Source: UBA6623 sp965217195
GTDB lineage: Bacteria > Acidobacteriota > Terriglobia > Bryobacterales > UBA6623
Direction of reading: 5' to 3'
NCBI GenBank assembly: GCA_965217195.1
Contig: CBDCHL010000004.1
Coordinates: 372,001 to 436,000, forward strand
Length of the DNA: 64,000 nucleotides
Shown here: piece by piece, positions 35,499-44,899 of the stretch
How positions within the stretch are numbered: position 1 is the stretch's first letter
How the letters are laid out: the number at the start of each line of letters is the position of its first letter
Notes under the pieces: generated by a model
The model's database searches: none
What the model was told of the DNA's origin: nothing
The model's input: only the letters and a program-made list of their open reading frames with translations
Translations under genes and position numbers: made by a program

Positions 35499-37187
35499 TC
35501 AGAAGGCGTTCGGAGCCACAACGTAGGCGAAGAGCAGCCCCAGCAGACCGGCGAAGACGACGTAATAGGTCATCGGCACGATTGTGCGCCGAATCAGTAG
35601 CCCTTCGCGTCCCACCAGACCGACCGTGGCGCTTGCGGCAACCACGTTGTGGACGGTGATCATGTTCCCCGCCGCGCCGCCCAGCGCCTGCAAGCCAAGG
35701 ATCACCAGGTGCGGCACGCCGATCCGGTCGGCCACGCCGTATTGAAACAGGCTGAACATCAAATCGCTGACCGTATTGCTGCCCGCAACGAAAGCGCCGA
35801 GCGCGCCGATCATGGGCGCGAAGAAGGGCCAGGTGCCCTGGGCCACGCGTGCGACAAATTCGGCCAACACGAGCGGCATGCTCGCCAGGCCCGAGGCATT
35901 CGTGTCCGAGTCAATGAAGATGCGCACCAGCGCCACGGCGAAAAGCAACGCCAGCGCCGGCCCGGCCAACATGCGCGCGGCGTCTCCCCAGGCCTTCTTG
36001 ACTTCCGCGCCCTTCATGCGGTGCAGCAGTATAGTGATCAGCGAGACGGTCATGAAGATCGTGCCGGGAACGTAAAGCGGCTGGATGCCCTGTGAGAGCG
36101 AAGTTCCCAGGATGTTCGACCAACTGAACTGCACCGAGGTAAGCATTTCCTTGATGCCTAGGTCGGGCAGCCTAGTGAGCACGAGCAACGCCGCCACGAT
36201 CACGTAGGGCGACCAGGCGCGGACGAGCGTCATGTGCGAACGTTCTTCGCCAACGTCGGCGCGGATGATGCCCTTCCAGTCGGCTTCCCAATCCTTCTCC
36301 GGCGGGAAATCCCAAGGCTCGCCTTTGGGAAGAAACAGTCCGCTTTTCACGCCGGTGACCATCACTGCCAGACCGATCAATCCTCCGATCAGAGACGGGA
36401 ATTCCGGCCCTAGGAAAATGGCGAACAAGACATAGGGAACGGTAAAACACAGCCCGCCGAAGATTGCCAACTTCCAGATCCCGAGCCCTTCCCGAAAGGT
36501 TCGGTTGGCTCCGAAAAAGCGTGTCATCATGCAGCAGATGATCAGGGGGATGAAGGTACCGACGATCGCGTGGGGAATCGCGGTAAACACCCCGATGCGG
36601 TCGATGAACTCTCCATAGCTCATACCCGCCTCGGCCACGGCCTGCTCGACCTGAGCCACGTTGAGCGATTCGGCCATCCCGACCAAGATCGGAGTTCCGA
36701 CAGCCCCGAAGCTGACTGGGGTGCTCTGGATGATCAAAGTCGTCATCACCGCGGCCAAAGCCGGGAATCCCAAAGCCAGCAACAGGGGGCCGGCGACGGC
36801 AGCGGGCGTGCCGAATCCGGCCGCGCCCTCGATAAACGAGCCGAACAGCCAAGCGACGATGATCACTTGCACACGGCGGTCGCGAGAGATATCCATGAAG
36901 CCCCGCCGGATTGTCGCCACGGCACCGCTTTCCTTGAGTGTGAAGAGAAGCACGATCGCGCCGAAGATGATCCACAACAGGGTTCCCGCGATGATCCACC
37001 CGCGCAGCGTGGCGGCCATCGTGTGAATAAAGGGGACCTTCCAAAACCACAGCGCGAACGCCAACGTCATCACGTAGGCGACGGGCATGGCACGCGTGGC
37101 GGGCCAGCGCAGGACGACCAGAAAGAACATCACCGCGAGAATCGGAAGAATGGCGATCAACGCGTACAAGCCGGACCCTGTCTCCAC
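35499..37187 (-). CDS. lldP: L-lactate permease
   Basis: A 562-residue polytopic protein with a strong AGGAGG and a GTG start at 37187. The family motifs GSFIEGAAGFGTPAAVAGPLL and the C-terminal GALGAFVAGSNTVSDLMFSLFQ are intact, together with about 13-14 hydrophobic segments. LldP imports L- or D-lactate and glycolate with protons. No lactate dehydrogenase gene (lldD, lutABC) is next to it. Glycolate uptake would fit with the glycerate and malate synthase genes elsewhere in the window, but this is only a suggestion. Confidence 0.93.
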   Translation of the reverse strand: METGSGLYALIAILPILAVMFFLVVLRWPATRAMPVAYVMTLAFALWFWKVPFIHTMAATLRGWIIAGTLLWIIFGAIVLLFTLKESGAVATIRRGFMDISRDRRVQVIIVAWLFGSFIEGAAGFGTPAAVAGPLLLALGFPALAAVMTTLIIQSTPVSFGAVGTPILVGMAESLNVAQVEQAVAEAGMSYGEFIDRIGVFTAIPHAIVGTFIPLIICCMMTRFFGANRTFREGLGIWKLAIFGGLCFTVPYVLFAIFLGPEFPSLIGGLIGLAVMVTGVKSGLFLPKGEPWDFPPEKDWEADWKGIIRADVGEERSHMTLVRAWSPYVIVAALLVLTRLPDLGIKEMLTSVQFSWSNILGTSLSQGIQPLYVPGTIFMTVSLITILLHRMKGAEVKKAWGDAARMLAGPALALLFAVALVRIFIDSDTNASGLASMPLVLAEFVARVAQGTWPFFAPMIGALGAFVAGSNTVSDLMFSLFQYGVADRIGVPHLVILGLQALGGAAGNMITVHNVVAASATVGLVGREGLLIRRTIVPMTYYVVFAGLLGLLFAYVVAPNAF

Positions 37188-37375
37188 AACTACCTCCTGC
37201 GCATGAGCCTTAGCAGCCTTCTGTTGGGGGATGCCTAGGGTCTTGCCGCTTCGAGAGGGTAACCGGGTAGGGCGACAAAGTCAACCGAGCAGTCTTTCAC
37301 GGCGCTACCTGCTCTCGGGTGCGTCCTAGTCGACGCCGCACGGTCGCTCTGCCGGCCGTTCTCTGCCGGACGCAC

Positions 37376-37792
37376 TTAGGTTGTCTCTTGCCGGCGCAGA
37401 TAACTATCGAGGTAGGCCTGAACCAGCTCAGCGGCCGGCGAGGAATCGTCGAAACCCTCCCATCGCGCGGTCTTGCGGTGATAGATCAACATCCCGTGGG
37501 GACCGGGCAGGTGATCGCGTTCGGTCGCGTAGGCGATCGAAACCGACCCTTCGCAGTCACCCGCCACGCTGAATCGAACCGCGTCCGTCGCCTCATCCGA
37601 CGGAAAATGATCGCAGGTTTCGCGGGCGTAGCCGAGGTTGCAGAGGTCAATCAGGCAAGAGGTTGTCGGTTGGTAAGGCGGGTCAGCAGCGGCGCAAAAA
37701 CCCTGCTGCACTTCGCCAAGCGGCGGTCGCAGAGGCCCCGGCCACATTGACGGAGGGAGCGGTCGGCGCGGGCGAAAGCAAGGACAAGCCAT
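37376..37792 (-). CDS. Hypothetical protein with cysteine cluster
   Basis: A 138-residue protein. After a proline-rich head (probably not all translated), the segment CLIDLCNLGYARETCDHFPSD gives a cysteine cluster suited to metal or Fe-S binding, followed by DAVRFSVAGDCEGSVSIAYA and ERDHLPGPHGMLIY. The pattern of clustered cysteines followed by a short beta domain matches small uncharacterised proteins I have seen in Acidobacteria. Divergent from the TPR gene. Confidence 0.5.
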   Translation of the reverse strand: MACPCFRPRRPLPPSMWPGPLRPPLGEVQQGFCAAADPPYQPTTSCLIDLCNLGYARETCDHFPSDEATDAVRFSVAGDCEGSVSIAYATERDHLPGPHGMLIYHRKTARWEGFDDSSPAAELVQAYLDSYLRRQETT

Positions 37793-37874
37793 CGGAACCT
37801 AGATTGCTATAGTAGGGATCGGCCGGCGAGGGTACAAGGCTCGTCAGCGATTCCTGGAAAGATTTCAACCGCCT

Positions 37875-38189
37875 ATGGCAACGGACCGCTTGCAGGCTCT
37901 GCTTCAATTCGCCGAGCAAAACCCCGACGACGCTTTCGTCCGGTACGGGCTGGCGCAGGAGTACGCGAATCAAGGACAACTCGAGAAGGCGGCGGAAGAA
38001 TTCACGCAGCTCGTTGAGATCAACCCCGGCTATCAGGCGGCCTATTATCACGGTGGCCAAACGTATCTCAAGTTGGGCCGTAAAGACGAAGCTCAGGAAT
38101 GGTTTCGTAAGGGAATTGATCTGGCGGGCCGGACGGGCGACTCCCACGCCCGAGATGAGCTGCTTGCCGCACTCCAAGAAAGTTCCTAG
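37875..38189 (+). CDS. Small TPR protein
   Basis: A 104-residue soluble protein built of about three tetratricopeptide repeats (FVRYGLAQEYANQGQLEKAAEEF, AAYYHGGQTYLKLGRKDEAQEWF), lacking a signal peptide. TPRs mediate protein-protein contacts; the partner is unknown. It is followed after 42 bases by the anchored NTF2-like protein on the same strand. Confidence 0.8.
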   Translation: MATDRLQALLQFAEQNPDDAFVRYGLAQEYANQGQLEKAAEEFTQLVEINPGYQAAYYHGGQTYLKLGRKDEAQEWFRKGIDLAGRTGDSHARDELLAALQESS

Positions 38190-38231
38190 CTTTCGAGCGG
38201 TTGCCGGCTTAACCGCGCGGAAGGGCATCCG

Positions 38232-38738
38232 ATGACGAAGCCCGCGAGAACCCGGCTCATTACCGTTGCGTTTCTAGGGTTGGTCGGCGCGGTTGTTGTT
38301 GCGCGACAGGCCGGTTGGGGGGTCGACTACGGCGGGACCGCGAGCGGTTTCGGTTCGTCCGGTAACAGCGAGGCCGACCCGCGCGAGACGATCTACCGCA
38401 TGCTTGACGCCGCTCGTGACGGGGATGTCGAAGCCTATCTTTCCTGCTACGCGGGCGAATTGGAAAGCCGACTGCGGCAAAGCCGGAACGAAACCACCAC
38501 GGAAGGATTTTCAGCCTATCTGATGGAGCGCAATCACGCGATCAAGGGGATCGCGGTCTCCGAACCGGAGGCGGTTTCCTCGAAAAAGGTGCGGGTGCGC
38601 GTCGAATACGTCTACGCCGACCGCAACGAGGCGCAACAGTTGTATCTGGAGAAATCAGGCGTAGCGTGGCGGATCTCCCGCGTCGATGCGGCGGTGCATG
38701 TCGAAACGCCGGTTCCTTACGGGACGCCGGTGGATTGA
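38232..38738 (+). CDS. Membrane-anchored NTF2-like protein
   Basis: A 168-residue protein with an N-terminal membrane segment (LITVAFLGLVGAVVVA) and, after residue 50, an alpha+beta domain with the SnoaL/NTF2-like pattern: ETIYRMLDAARDGDVEAYLSCY, then beta strands VRVRVEYVYADRNEAQQLYLEK and WRISRVD. Function unknown. Confidence 0.7.
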   Translation: MTKPARTRLITVAFLGLVGAVVVARQAGWGVDYGGTASGFGSSGNSEADPRETIYRMLDAARDGDVEAYLSCYAGELESRLRQSRNETTTEGFSAYLMERNHAIKGIAVSEPEAVSSKKVRVRVEYVYADRNEAQQLYLEKSGVAWRISRVDAAVHVETPVPYGTPVD

Positions 38739-38759
38739 AGAAGCCGAGCTTCCGCCCGA

Positions 38760-39011
38760 TCAGGTTTCTTTTCGGAACCACGAGTACATGGCTACACGAT
38801 TGGAGAGGTCGAGGCCGGCGGGAAGCTCGCCCTTGGCGCTAACCCAGCGAATCGGGCGCCGCACCGGTTTCACTGCTTCCACGCCGTCCGGCATGCCCAA
38901 TCCCCGCCGGAGCGCCTGCTCGATGAACACATGGATCGGTGTTCCGGCCTCAAGGGCTCTTTTCTTCGCCGCTTGATACAAATCCTGGGGTAGATCGATC
39001 GTCATCTTCAT
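38760..39011 (-). CDS. Ribbon-helix-helix (VapB/CopG-type) antitoxin-like protein
   Basis: An 83-residue protein from ATG 39011 starting MKMTIDLPQDLYQAAKKRAL, the ribbon-helix-helix signature, followed by a helix (IHVFIEQALRRGL) and a basic tail with RRPIRWVSAKGELPAGLDL. The family binds DNA as dimers, often as VapB-type antitoxins. No PIN-domain toxin lies downstream; the next gene converges 21 bases away. Confidence 0.7.
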   Translation of the reverse strand: MKMTIDLPQDLYQAAKKRALEAGTPIHVFIEQALRRGLGMPDGVEAVKPVRRPIRWVSAKGELPAGLDLSNRVAMYSWFRKET

Positions 39012-39133
39012 GGGCCATCTCATTCTCGCAAAGCGCGTGCCCGGTAGCGGTCCGCGACCGTCCATCGGCTGTAAAATAGGGTCTGTCGGCGCGAGGCGGT
39101 GACTTCGAGACGCCTCTTCCTGCCGCCCACATT

Positions 39134-40066
39134 ATGCAAACCACCTGGGGAACCATCGACCTCTCAGACGCTCACGCGCACTTCTTCTCACGCAGCTTCT
39201 TCGAAGGCCTGGCGAAGCAGAAAAGCGCTCTCGGCGAGGCGGTCAGCACCGACGCCCTCATCGAAAGCCTCGGTTGGGATCCGCCGCCGGCCGACAACGG
39301 CGAACTCGCCGCACGCTGGGTCGCCGAACTCGATCGCCGCGGGGTTGCAAGGACTGTTCTGATGGCCAGCCTGCCCGGCGACGAAGAGTCGGCGGGAGAT
39401 GCCGTGCGCGCGTTCCCCGACCGCATCGACGGCTATTTCATGCTCAACCCGCTTGCGCCGGACGCCGCCGAGCGCTGCCGCCGGGCGGTTGACGAGTTGG
39501 GATTGCGAGGCATCTGCGTGTTCCCGGCGATGCAGCGGTTCTCCGTGCGCGACGAGCGCTTGCGGGCTGTCTACGAAATCGCCGCCGACACCCCGGGCGT
39601 CATCGTTTTTGTCCACATGGGCGTGTTGAGCGTCGGGGTGCGCCGTAAGCTCGGTTTGCCGTCAAAGTTCGACATGAGCTTTTCGAACCCGATCGAGCTG
39701 CATGCCGTCGCGCTCGATTACCCCCGGGTGCCGTTCGTGATTCCCCACTTCGGAGCGGGGTATTTCCGGGAAGCGCTGATGCTGGGCGACTTGGCGCCGA
39801 ACATCTACCTCGATACGTCGAGCAGCAATTCGTGGATGAAATACCAGACGCCGCCCATGGATCTGACCGCTGTCTTCCGGCAGGCGCTGGCCGTCTACGG
39901 CGCCGGGAGGCTGCTGTTCGGCTCGGACTCGTCGTTTTTCCCGCGCGGCTGGAACGCGGAAGTGTTCGAGGCCCAGGCAGCGGCGCTCGAACAACTCGAC
40001 ATCAGCGCCGGGGACGCCCGCGCGATTTTCGGAGGGAACCTGCGGCGGCTGCTCGACAAAGGGTGA
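39134..40066 (+). CDS. Amidohydrolase 2-family protein
   Basis: A 310-residue TIM-barrel protein with the metal motif DAHAHFF near residue 13, HMGVL near 161, VIPHFGAGYFREA near 205 and FGSDSSFFPRGW near 264, as in the decarboxylase/amidohydrolase group PF04909. Members act on aromatic or small carboxylic compounds; the substrate here is unknown. The next gene starts four bases after its stop, so it is probably in one operon with the M16 pair. Confidence 0.85.
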   Translation: MQTTWGTIDLSDAHAHFFSRSFFEGLAKQKSALGEAVSTDALIESLGWDPPPADNGELAARWVAELDRRGVARTVLMASLPGDEESAGDAVRAFPDRIDGYFMLNPLAPDAAERCRRAVDELGLRGICVFPAMQRFSVRDERLRAVYEIAADTPGVIVFVHMGVLSVGVRRKLGLPSKFDMSFSNPIELHAVALDYPRVPFVIPHFGAGYFREALMLGDLAPNIYLDTSSSNSWMKYQTPPMDLTAVFRQALAVYGAGRLLFGSDSSFFPRGWNAEVFEAQAAALEQLDISAGDARAIFGGNLRRLLDKG

Positions 40067-40070
40067 GGTT

Positions 40071-41441
40071 ATGAGATATTCGCTTAGCGCTTTCGCACTT
40101 GTGCTGATCCTCGCCGGCTGTTCGTCGGGACCGGAGCCGGGCATCTTTCCCTATCCCCATACGGTCGACGATCTTGACAACGGGCTACGGTTGGTGACAG
40201 TCAACACGGGCTACCCGAACATCGTTGCGCTCTATGTCGTCGTACAGGTCGGCTCGCGCAATGAGGTCGAGCCGGGGCGTTCCGGGTTCGCGCATCTGTT
40301 CGAGCACATGATGTTCCGGGGAACCGAGAAATTCCCATCCGAAAAGTGGAACGAAATCATGCAAACCGCCGGCGCGGCGACGAACGCCTACACCACCGAC
40401 GACCGCACCGTCTACCACGCCGTGTTTTCGAAAGAGGACCTCGAGCCGATCCTCGAACTCGAGGCGGACCGTTTCCAAAACCTCACCTATACCGAAGAAG
40501 TCTTCCGCACCGAGACGCGGGCTGTGTTAGGCGAGTACAACAAGAACTTCGCCAATCCGATGCGCAAGCTCGACGAAGCGGTGCGCAACGAGGCCTTCAC
40601 CGCGCACACCTACAAGCACACGACGATGGGTTTCCTTGATGATGTCGAGAACATGCCCGAGATGTACGATTACGGGCTGCAATTCTTCGATCGCTATTAC
40701 CGGCCTGAGTACACCGTGGTGGCCGTGGTCGGCGACGTTAGTCGCGATGAGACGAAAGCCCTGGTCGAGAAATATTGGGGGGGGTGGGAGCGAGGTTCCC
40801 ACAAGGCCGAGATCCCGGCCGAGCCTCCGCAAGCAGAGCCAAAGCGGCTCGAAATTCCGTTTCACGCTCCGACGCTGCCGATCCTCGCGGTGTCGTTTCA
40901 CGCCGCGGCCTACGACGACGAAACGGTGGATTCCGCCGTGCTCGACGTGATTTCCTACTACGCTTTTTCGGAGAACTCGGAACTCTATAAGCGCCTGGTG
41001 ATCGAAGAGCAAAAGGTCGATGTGCTCTACCCGGCCTACTACGACCATCGCGACCCGTATTTGTTTTCCGTCGTGGCCCGCGTGAAGAACGCCGACGACC
41101 TGCTCTATGTCGAGGAGCAAATCCTGACGGCCTGCCAAGGGCTCCAAGAACAACCCGTGCCGGAGGCCGAGCTTGAAAACGTCAAGTCTCACTTGCGGTA
41201 TCAGTTCGCCTTGGGGATGAACTCCTCGGCCGCCATCGCCGACACCTTGGCGCATTTTCTGGGTCTACGGTCCACGCCCGAGACGATCAACAAACGCTAC
41301 GCGCTTTATCGCGGTGTGACGGCAAGCGACATTCAGCGGGTGGCGAGCGCAACATTTGTCGAAAGTGGCCGGACCGTCGCCACGCTGACGTACCAACCCG
41401 ACGCTGCTCAGGCCGGCTCGGGGAAAGGGGGTGCGCAGTGA
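40071..41441 (+). CDS. M16-family zinc peptidase, lipoprotein (active subunit)
   Basis: A 456-residue protein with a lipobox signal (LILAGCSS, Cys near residue 17). The M16 zinc motif FAHLFEHMMFRGTEKFP is at about residues 76-92 (HxxEH), with the downstream Glu in the EADRF and ETRAVLGEYNKN region. The C-terminal inactive half follows. It degrades peptides in the periplasm or at the outer membrane, usually as a heterodimer with a partner that lacks the zinc site; that partner begins here at a TGATG overlap. Confidence 0.92.
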   Translation: MRYSLSAFALVLILAGCSSGPEPGIFPYPHTVDDLDNGLRLVTVNTGYPNIVALYVVVQVGSRNEVEPGRSGFAHLFEHMMFRGTEKFPSEKWNEIMQTAGAATNAYTTDDRTVYHAVFSKEDLEPILELEADRFQNLTYTEEVFRTETRAVLGEYNKNFANPMRKLDEAVRNEAFTAHTYKHTTMGFLDDVENMPEMYDYGLQFFDRYYRPEYTVVAVVGDVSRDETKALVEKYWGGWERGSHKAEIPAEPPQAEPKRLEIPFHAPTLPILAVSFHAAAYDDETVDSAVLDVISYYAFSENSELYKRLVIEEQKVDVLYPAYYDHRDPYLFSVVARVKNADDLLYVEEQILTACQGLQEQPVPEAELENVKSHLRYQFALGMNSSAAIADTLAHFLGLRSTPETINKRYALYRGVTASDIQRVASATFVESGRTVATLTYQPDAAQAGSGKGGAQ

Positions 41442-42955
41442 TGCACGGAATCGTGAGTCGTCCGAACCGGACTTTCTTGACCGACGCTGTCGCCGTGCCG
41501 GTGCTCCTGCTGCTCGGGACAATTGGGGCTCTCGCGGACGGTCCCAAGTTGTTGACGCAGCCGAGCCAGTCGCCTCTGGTGAACTTCCGTATCGTCGTTC
41601 ACTCCGGGGCCGCCGCCGACCCGGAGGACAAAGCCGGCCTTGCCGCGCTGACTTCGGCCGTGCTCAGCAAAGGCGGGACCAAGGAGCAATCCTACGACGA
41701 AATCGTGGAAGCCCTTTTCCCGATGGCCTCCTCGGTGGGTACGCAGATAGACAAAGAGATGACGGTTTTCCACGGCACGACGCACCGCGAAAACCTCGAC
41801 GCTTATTACGAGATTCTGCGCTCGATGCTGCTTGAGCCCGGCCTGCGCGAAGACGACTTTCGCCGACTCACCGACGAAGCAACCAACTTCCTGCGTACCG
41901 CCCTTCGCGGAAACAATGAAGAAGAGCTCGCCAAGGAATTTCTCTACAAGAAAATCTACGGAGGCCACCCCTACGGCCGCCAGAATGTCGGCCGCGTCTC
42001 GGCGATCAAAGCGATGACGCTCGACGACGTCCGGGCGTTCTACGAAAAGCATTACACGCGGGGCAACATCACCATCGGCCTCTCGGGAGGCTATCCCGAG
42101 GGCTTCCCCGAAAAGGTCGCCGCGGATTTTTCGAAACTCCCCGGGGGCCGGCCCGATCCGGTCGAGCTGCCCAAACCCGGAACCACCTCGAAACTGCGCG
42201 TCAGCATCATTGAGAAAGACACGCGCGGCACGCACATCGTGCTCGGGTTCCCGATCGACGTGACGCGGGCATCCGCCGACTGGCCCGCGCTCAAATTGGT
42301 GCAGTCCTATTTCGGGCAACATCGATCAAGCAAGAGTCATCTCTTCCAGCGCATCCGCGGCATTCGCGGCATGAACTACGGCGACTACGCCTACATCGAA
42401 TACTTCCCGCGTGGAATGTTCCTCACCCAACCCGAGCCGAACCTGGGACGCCGCCAACAGATCTTCCATATTTGGATTCGTCCCGTCGAGCCGCAAAACG
42501 GCATGTTCGCCCTGCGCATCGCGTTGTACGAACTCGACAAACTGGTCCGCGAAGGCTTGAGCGAAGAGGATTTCTCGGCCACTCGCCGATTCTTGTCGAA
42601 ATACGTCAACCTGCTGACCCAAACGGAAAGCAACCAGCTTGGGTACGCGCTCGACAGCGAGTTCTATGGGATCGGGGAGTTCAACGGGTTTCTCAAGGGC
42701 GCTCTCCACGACCTCACCGTCGACAAGGTCAATGAGGCGATTCGCAAACACCTCCGGGCCGACAACCTCGACATTGTCGTCATTACAAAGGATGCGACCG
42801 GCTTCCGCAGGGCGTTGCGTTCCGGGCGGCCCTCGAAGATCGAATACGTGTCGCCGAAGCCGCAGGAAATTCTCGATGAGGATAAGATCATCGGCCGCTA
42901 CAAGCTCAATCTAGGCAGCATCGAAATCATCCCCGCCGATAGTATTTTCGAGTAA
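41441..42955 (+). CDS. M16-family peptidase-like protein without zinc motif (partner subunit)
   Basis: A 504-residue exported protein starting at ATG 41441, overlapping the preceding stop in TGATG behind a GGGAAAGGGG stretch. It has the M16 fold pattern (NFRIVVHSGAAADPEDKAGLAAL, LRTDDFxRLTDE-like helix, YYGGHPYG region) but at the position of HxxEH it reads LAALTSAVL, so no zinc can bind. In related two-gene systems the inactive subunit supplies the substrate-binding half of the chamber. Confidence 0.9.
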   Translation: MHGIVSRPNRTFLTDAVAVPVLLLLGTIGALADGPKLLTQPSQSPLVNFRIVVHSGAAADPEDKAGLAALTSAVLSKGGTKEQSYDEIVEALFPMASSVGTQIDKEMTVFHGTTHRENLDAYYEILRSMLLEPGLREDDFRRLTDEATNFLRTALRGNNEEELAKEFLYKKIYGGHPYGRQNVGRVSAIKAMTLDDVRAFYEKHYTRGNITIGLSGGYPEGFPEKVAADFSKLPGGRPDPVELPKPGTTSKLRVSIIEKDTRGTHIVLGFPIDVTRASADWPALKLVQSYFGQHRSSKSHLFQRIRGIRGMNYGDYAYIEYFPRGMFLTQPEPNLGRRQQIFHIWIRPVEPQNGMFALRIALYELDKLVREGLSEEDFSATRRFLSKYVNLLTQTESNQLGYALDSEFYGIGEFNGFLKGALHDLTVDKVNEAIRKHLRADNLDIVVITKDATGFRRALRSGRPSKIEYVSPKPQEILDEDKIIGRYKLNLGSIEIIPADSIFE

Positions 42956-43028
42956 GGGGCGGCGAGAAGGGAACATGGAACGTTTGATCCGGATCAAGGT
43001 GCACGGTGGAGCGGCTCAGTATTGCAGT

Positions 43029-43063
43029 CCCAAACCGACGCCCGCGTGAGTCAGCGAGCGGTT
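43029..43063 (+). repeat. REP-like unit, copy 1
   Basis: Begins TCCCAAACCGACGCCCGCGT and ends GAGCGGTTCGCGA. It shares CCCAAACCGA and GAGCGGT with copy 2 that follows directly. Confidence 0.55.
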
Positions 43064-43069
43064 CGCGAT

Positions 43070-43102
43070 TCCCAAACCGAGCCGCGACCGTAAGGGAGCG
43101 GT
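43070..43102 (+). repeat. REP-like unit, copy 2
   Basis: Contains CAAACCGAGCCGCGACCG followed by GGGAGCGGT. A close match occurs in inverse orientation at 43318-43349, and a diverged one in direct orientation at 43029-43063. Such units are common in Acidobacteria and some Planctomycetes. Confidence 0.6.
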
Positions 43103-43317
43103 GTGCTATGAAGTTGATCGGGTGCGGGAACGGTGGCGGGCCCGAGGAACCAGCCCCGGGGGCTTAGCGGAATTGTCGGTAGGTGCGCGCGGTTGGGGTT
43201 CGCGACTGGCCGGCGGGGGGCGGCCTCGCGGCCTGCTTGTGGGCGTTGAGCTTGCGAGTCTAGCCGCGGGCATCGCTCTCCCACCACCTTCCTTCTTGTT
43301 GCCCGGCCTCATCGGAC

Positions 43318-43349
43318 ACCGCTTACTGACGTGCGCGGCTCGGTTTGCC
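43318..43349 (-). repeat. REP-like unit, inverted copy 3
   Basis: On the minus strand it reads CAAACCGAGCCGCGCACG and ends AAGCGGTGTC, matching copy 2. Copies 2 and 3 therefore bracket about 215 bases. A shorter degenerate direct match (GAAACCGATGCGAGCGTGA) follows at 43352-43371. Confidence 0.55.
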
Positions 43350-43623
43350 GTGCCGAAACCGATGCGAGCGTGATCGCCACTCCGTAAGAAACGAAAAGAT
43401 CCGAGCGCCCCTGGTCAAGATTAGAGGACACTACGACGACCCGGGGTCGCGCGAACGAAATTTCAGATGTCTTGTAGAGATAGGTCGCGGATCGGCGCCC
43501 AATGCTATCATTTTGGACTGATCTGCCCGGCAACCAATCTCGGTTTCACGGCTGACTGTTCGTGATGGTTCGGTTCACGCTTCCCAACTCATCGGTTCAC
43601 GGCTAACAGCCCAACGAAAAACA

Positions 43624-44790
43624 ATGAATCTACTCTCCAGTCGCATGAACGGAGTGCGCGGCGAAGGCGCCTTCGCGGTTCTTGTGGAGGCCCGGGGCCT
43701 GGAAGCCCAGGGCCGCTCGATCATTCACATGGAAATCGGCGAGCCCGACTTCCCGACCGCGCCTCATATCGTCGAGGCGGGCAAGCAAGCCCTCGACGAA
43801 GGGTGGACCAAATACGGCCCCACCCAAGGCGACCCCGAATTACGCGAAGCCATTGCCGAGGTCGTTTCCGCCCAACGCGGCATCCAAGTCGACGAGAGCC
43901 AAGTCGTCGTCACCCCGGGTGGCAAACCGATTCTATTTTTCCCGATCCTTACGCTGCTCGAACCCGGCGACGAAGCGCTCTACCCGAACCCGGGCTTCCC
44001 GATTTACCAGTCGATGATCAACTACACCGGAGCCAAGGCGATCCCGATCCCATTGGTCGAAAGCCGCGGTTTCTCGCTCGACGTCAACGTGATTCGAGAC
44101 AAGCTTTCCGACAAGACCAAGCTGTTGATCCTCAACTCGCCACAGAACCCCACCGGCGGCGTGGTCCTCGAGGAAGACATCCGCGCCATCGCCGAGATGG
44201 TCCTTGAGCGCGACATGATTGTGCTGGCCGACGAGGTCTACAGCCGCATCTATTTCGACGAGAAGCCCTTTTCGATCACGTCCATCGACGGCATGCTCGA
44301 AAAGACGATCCTGCTCGACGGCTTCTCGAAAACCTTTTCCATGACCGGTTGGCGGATGGGCTACGGGGTCATGCCGAAATGGTTGCTCGACGCGGTGTGC
44401 CTGATGATGGTCAACTGCAACTCGCACACATCGAGCTTCAGCCAACGCGCCGGGATTGCTGCGCTGCGCGGCCCGCAAGGTGCCGTGGATGAAATGGTCG
44501 CGGAGTTCGCTCGCCGGCGCGACGTGATCGTCGACGGCCTGAACAGCATCCCGGGATTCTCCTGCACCAAGCCGGGCGGCGCTTTCTATGCCTTTCCCAA
44601 CACGTCGGAAACCGGCATCCCCTCCGACGAACTCGCCCACCGGGTGCTTCATGAAGCCGGCGTCGCCTGCCTAACCGGAACGAGCTTCGGCGACTTCGGA
44701 GAGGGCTACTTGCGTTTCAGCTACGCCACCGCCCTGAGTGAGATTGAGCACGCACTCGAGCGGATCGATGAGATGATGCGGGGAATGTGA
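43624..44790 (+). CDS. Class I/II pyridoxal-phosphate aminotransferase (aspartate aminotransferase-like)
   Basis: A 388-residue fold-type I enzyme. Motifs in order: IGEPDFPTAPHI near residue 38, YGPTQGDPELREAIA, the NSPQNPTGGV segment, DEVYSRIYFD, and the PLP lysine in DGFSKTFSMTGWRMGY near residue 240. An Arg in YLRFSYA near 365 binds the substrate carboxylate. The family includes aspartate, tyrosine and branched-chain aminotransferases; I cannot tell which from sequence alone. Confidence 0.9.
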   Translation: MNLLSSRMNGVRGEGAFAVLVEARGLEAQGRSIIHMEIGEPDFPTAPHIVEAGKQALDEGWTKYGPTQGDPELREAIAEVVSAQRGIQVDESQVVVTPGGKPILFFPILTLLEPGDEALYPNPGFPIYQSMINYTGAKAIPIPLVESRGFSLDVNVIRDKLSDKTKLLILNSPQNPTGGVVLEEDIRAIAEMVLERDMIVLADEVYSRIYFDEKPFSITSIDGMLEKTILLDGFSKTFSMTGWRMGYGVMPKWLLDAVCLMMVNCNSHTSSFSQRAGIAALRGPQGAVDEMVAEFARRRDVIVDGLNSIPGFSCTKPGGAFYAFPNTSETGIPSDELAHRVLHEAGVACLTGTSFGDFGEGYLRFSYATALSEIEHALERIDEMMRGM

Positions 44791-44899
44791 GATCCGTGTC
44801 GCCGAATCACCTGTCGCTGGGGCACGTTACTGCCGAAATCACCTGATGCGGAATAGGACCAGGCGCTGGACGTAGCGGGCATCGGTGCCGAACACGGCC

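Larger units (their letters stand above)
42956..43623. other. Gene-free region with REP-like repeats
   Basis: No credible gene is seen in these 668 bases. 43029-43102 and 43318-43372 hold REP-like units described separately. Near 43541-43556 and 43593-43608 the phrase CGGTT(T)CACGGCT-AC is repeated directly, just upstream of the aminotransferase gene. Confidence 0.55.

Noticed and set aside
35649..37238. Long plus-strand frames opposite lldP
   Set aside because: They are antisense shadows of a high-GC membrane protein gene and lack ribosome sites and recognisable content.
43101..43373. A 90-codon frame inside the REP cluster
   Set aside because: It overlaps the repeats, is unusually arginine/glycine rich and has no recognisable domain or ribosome site.
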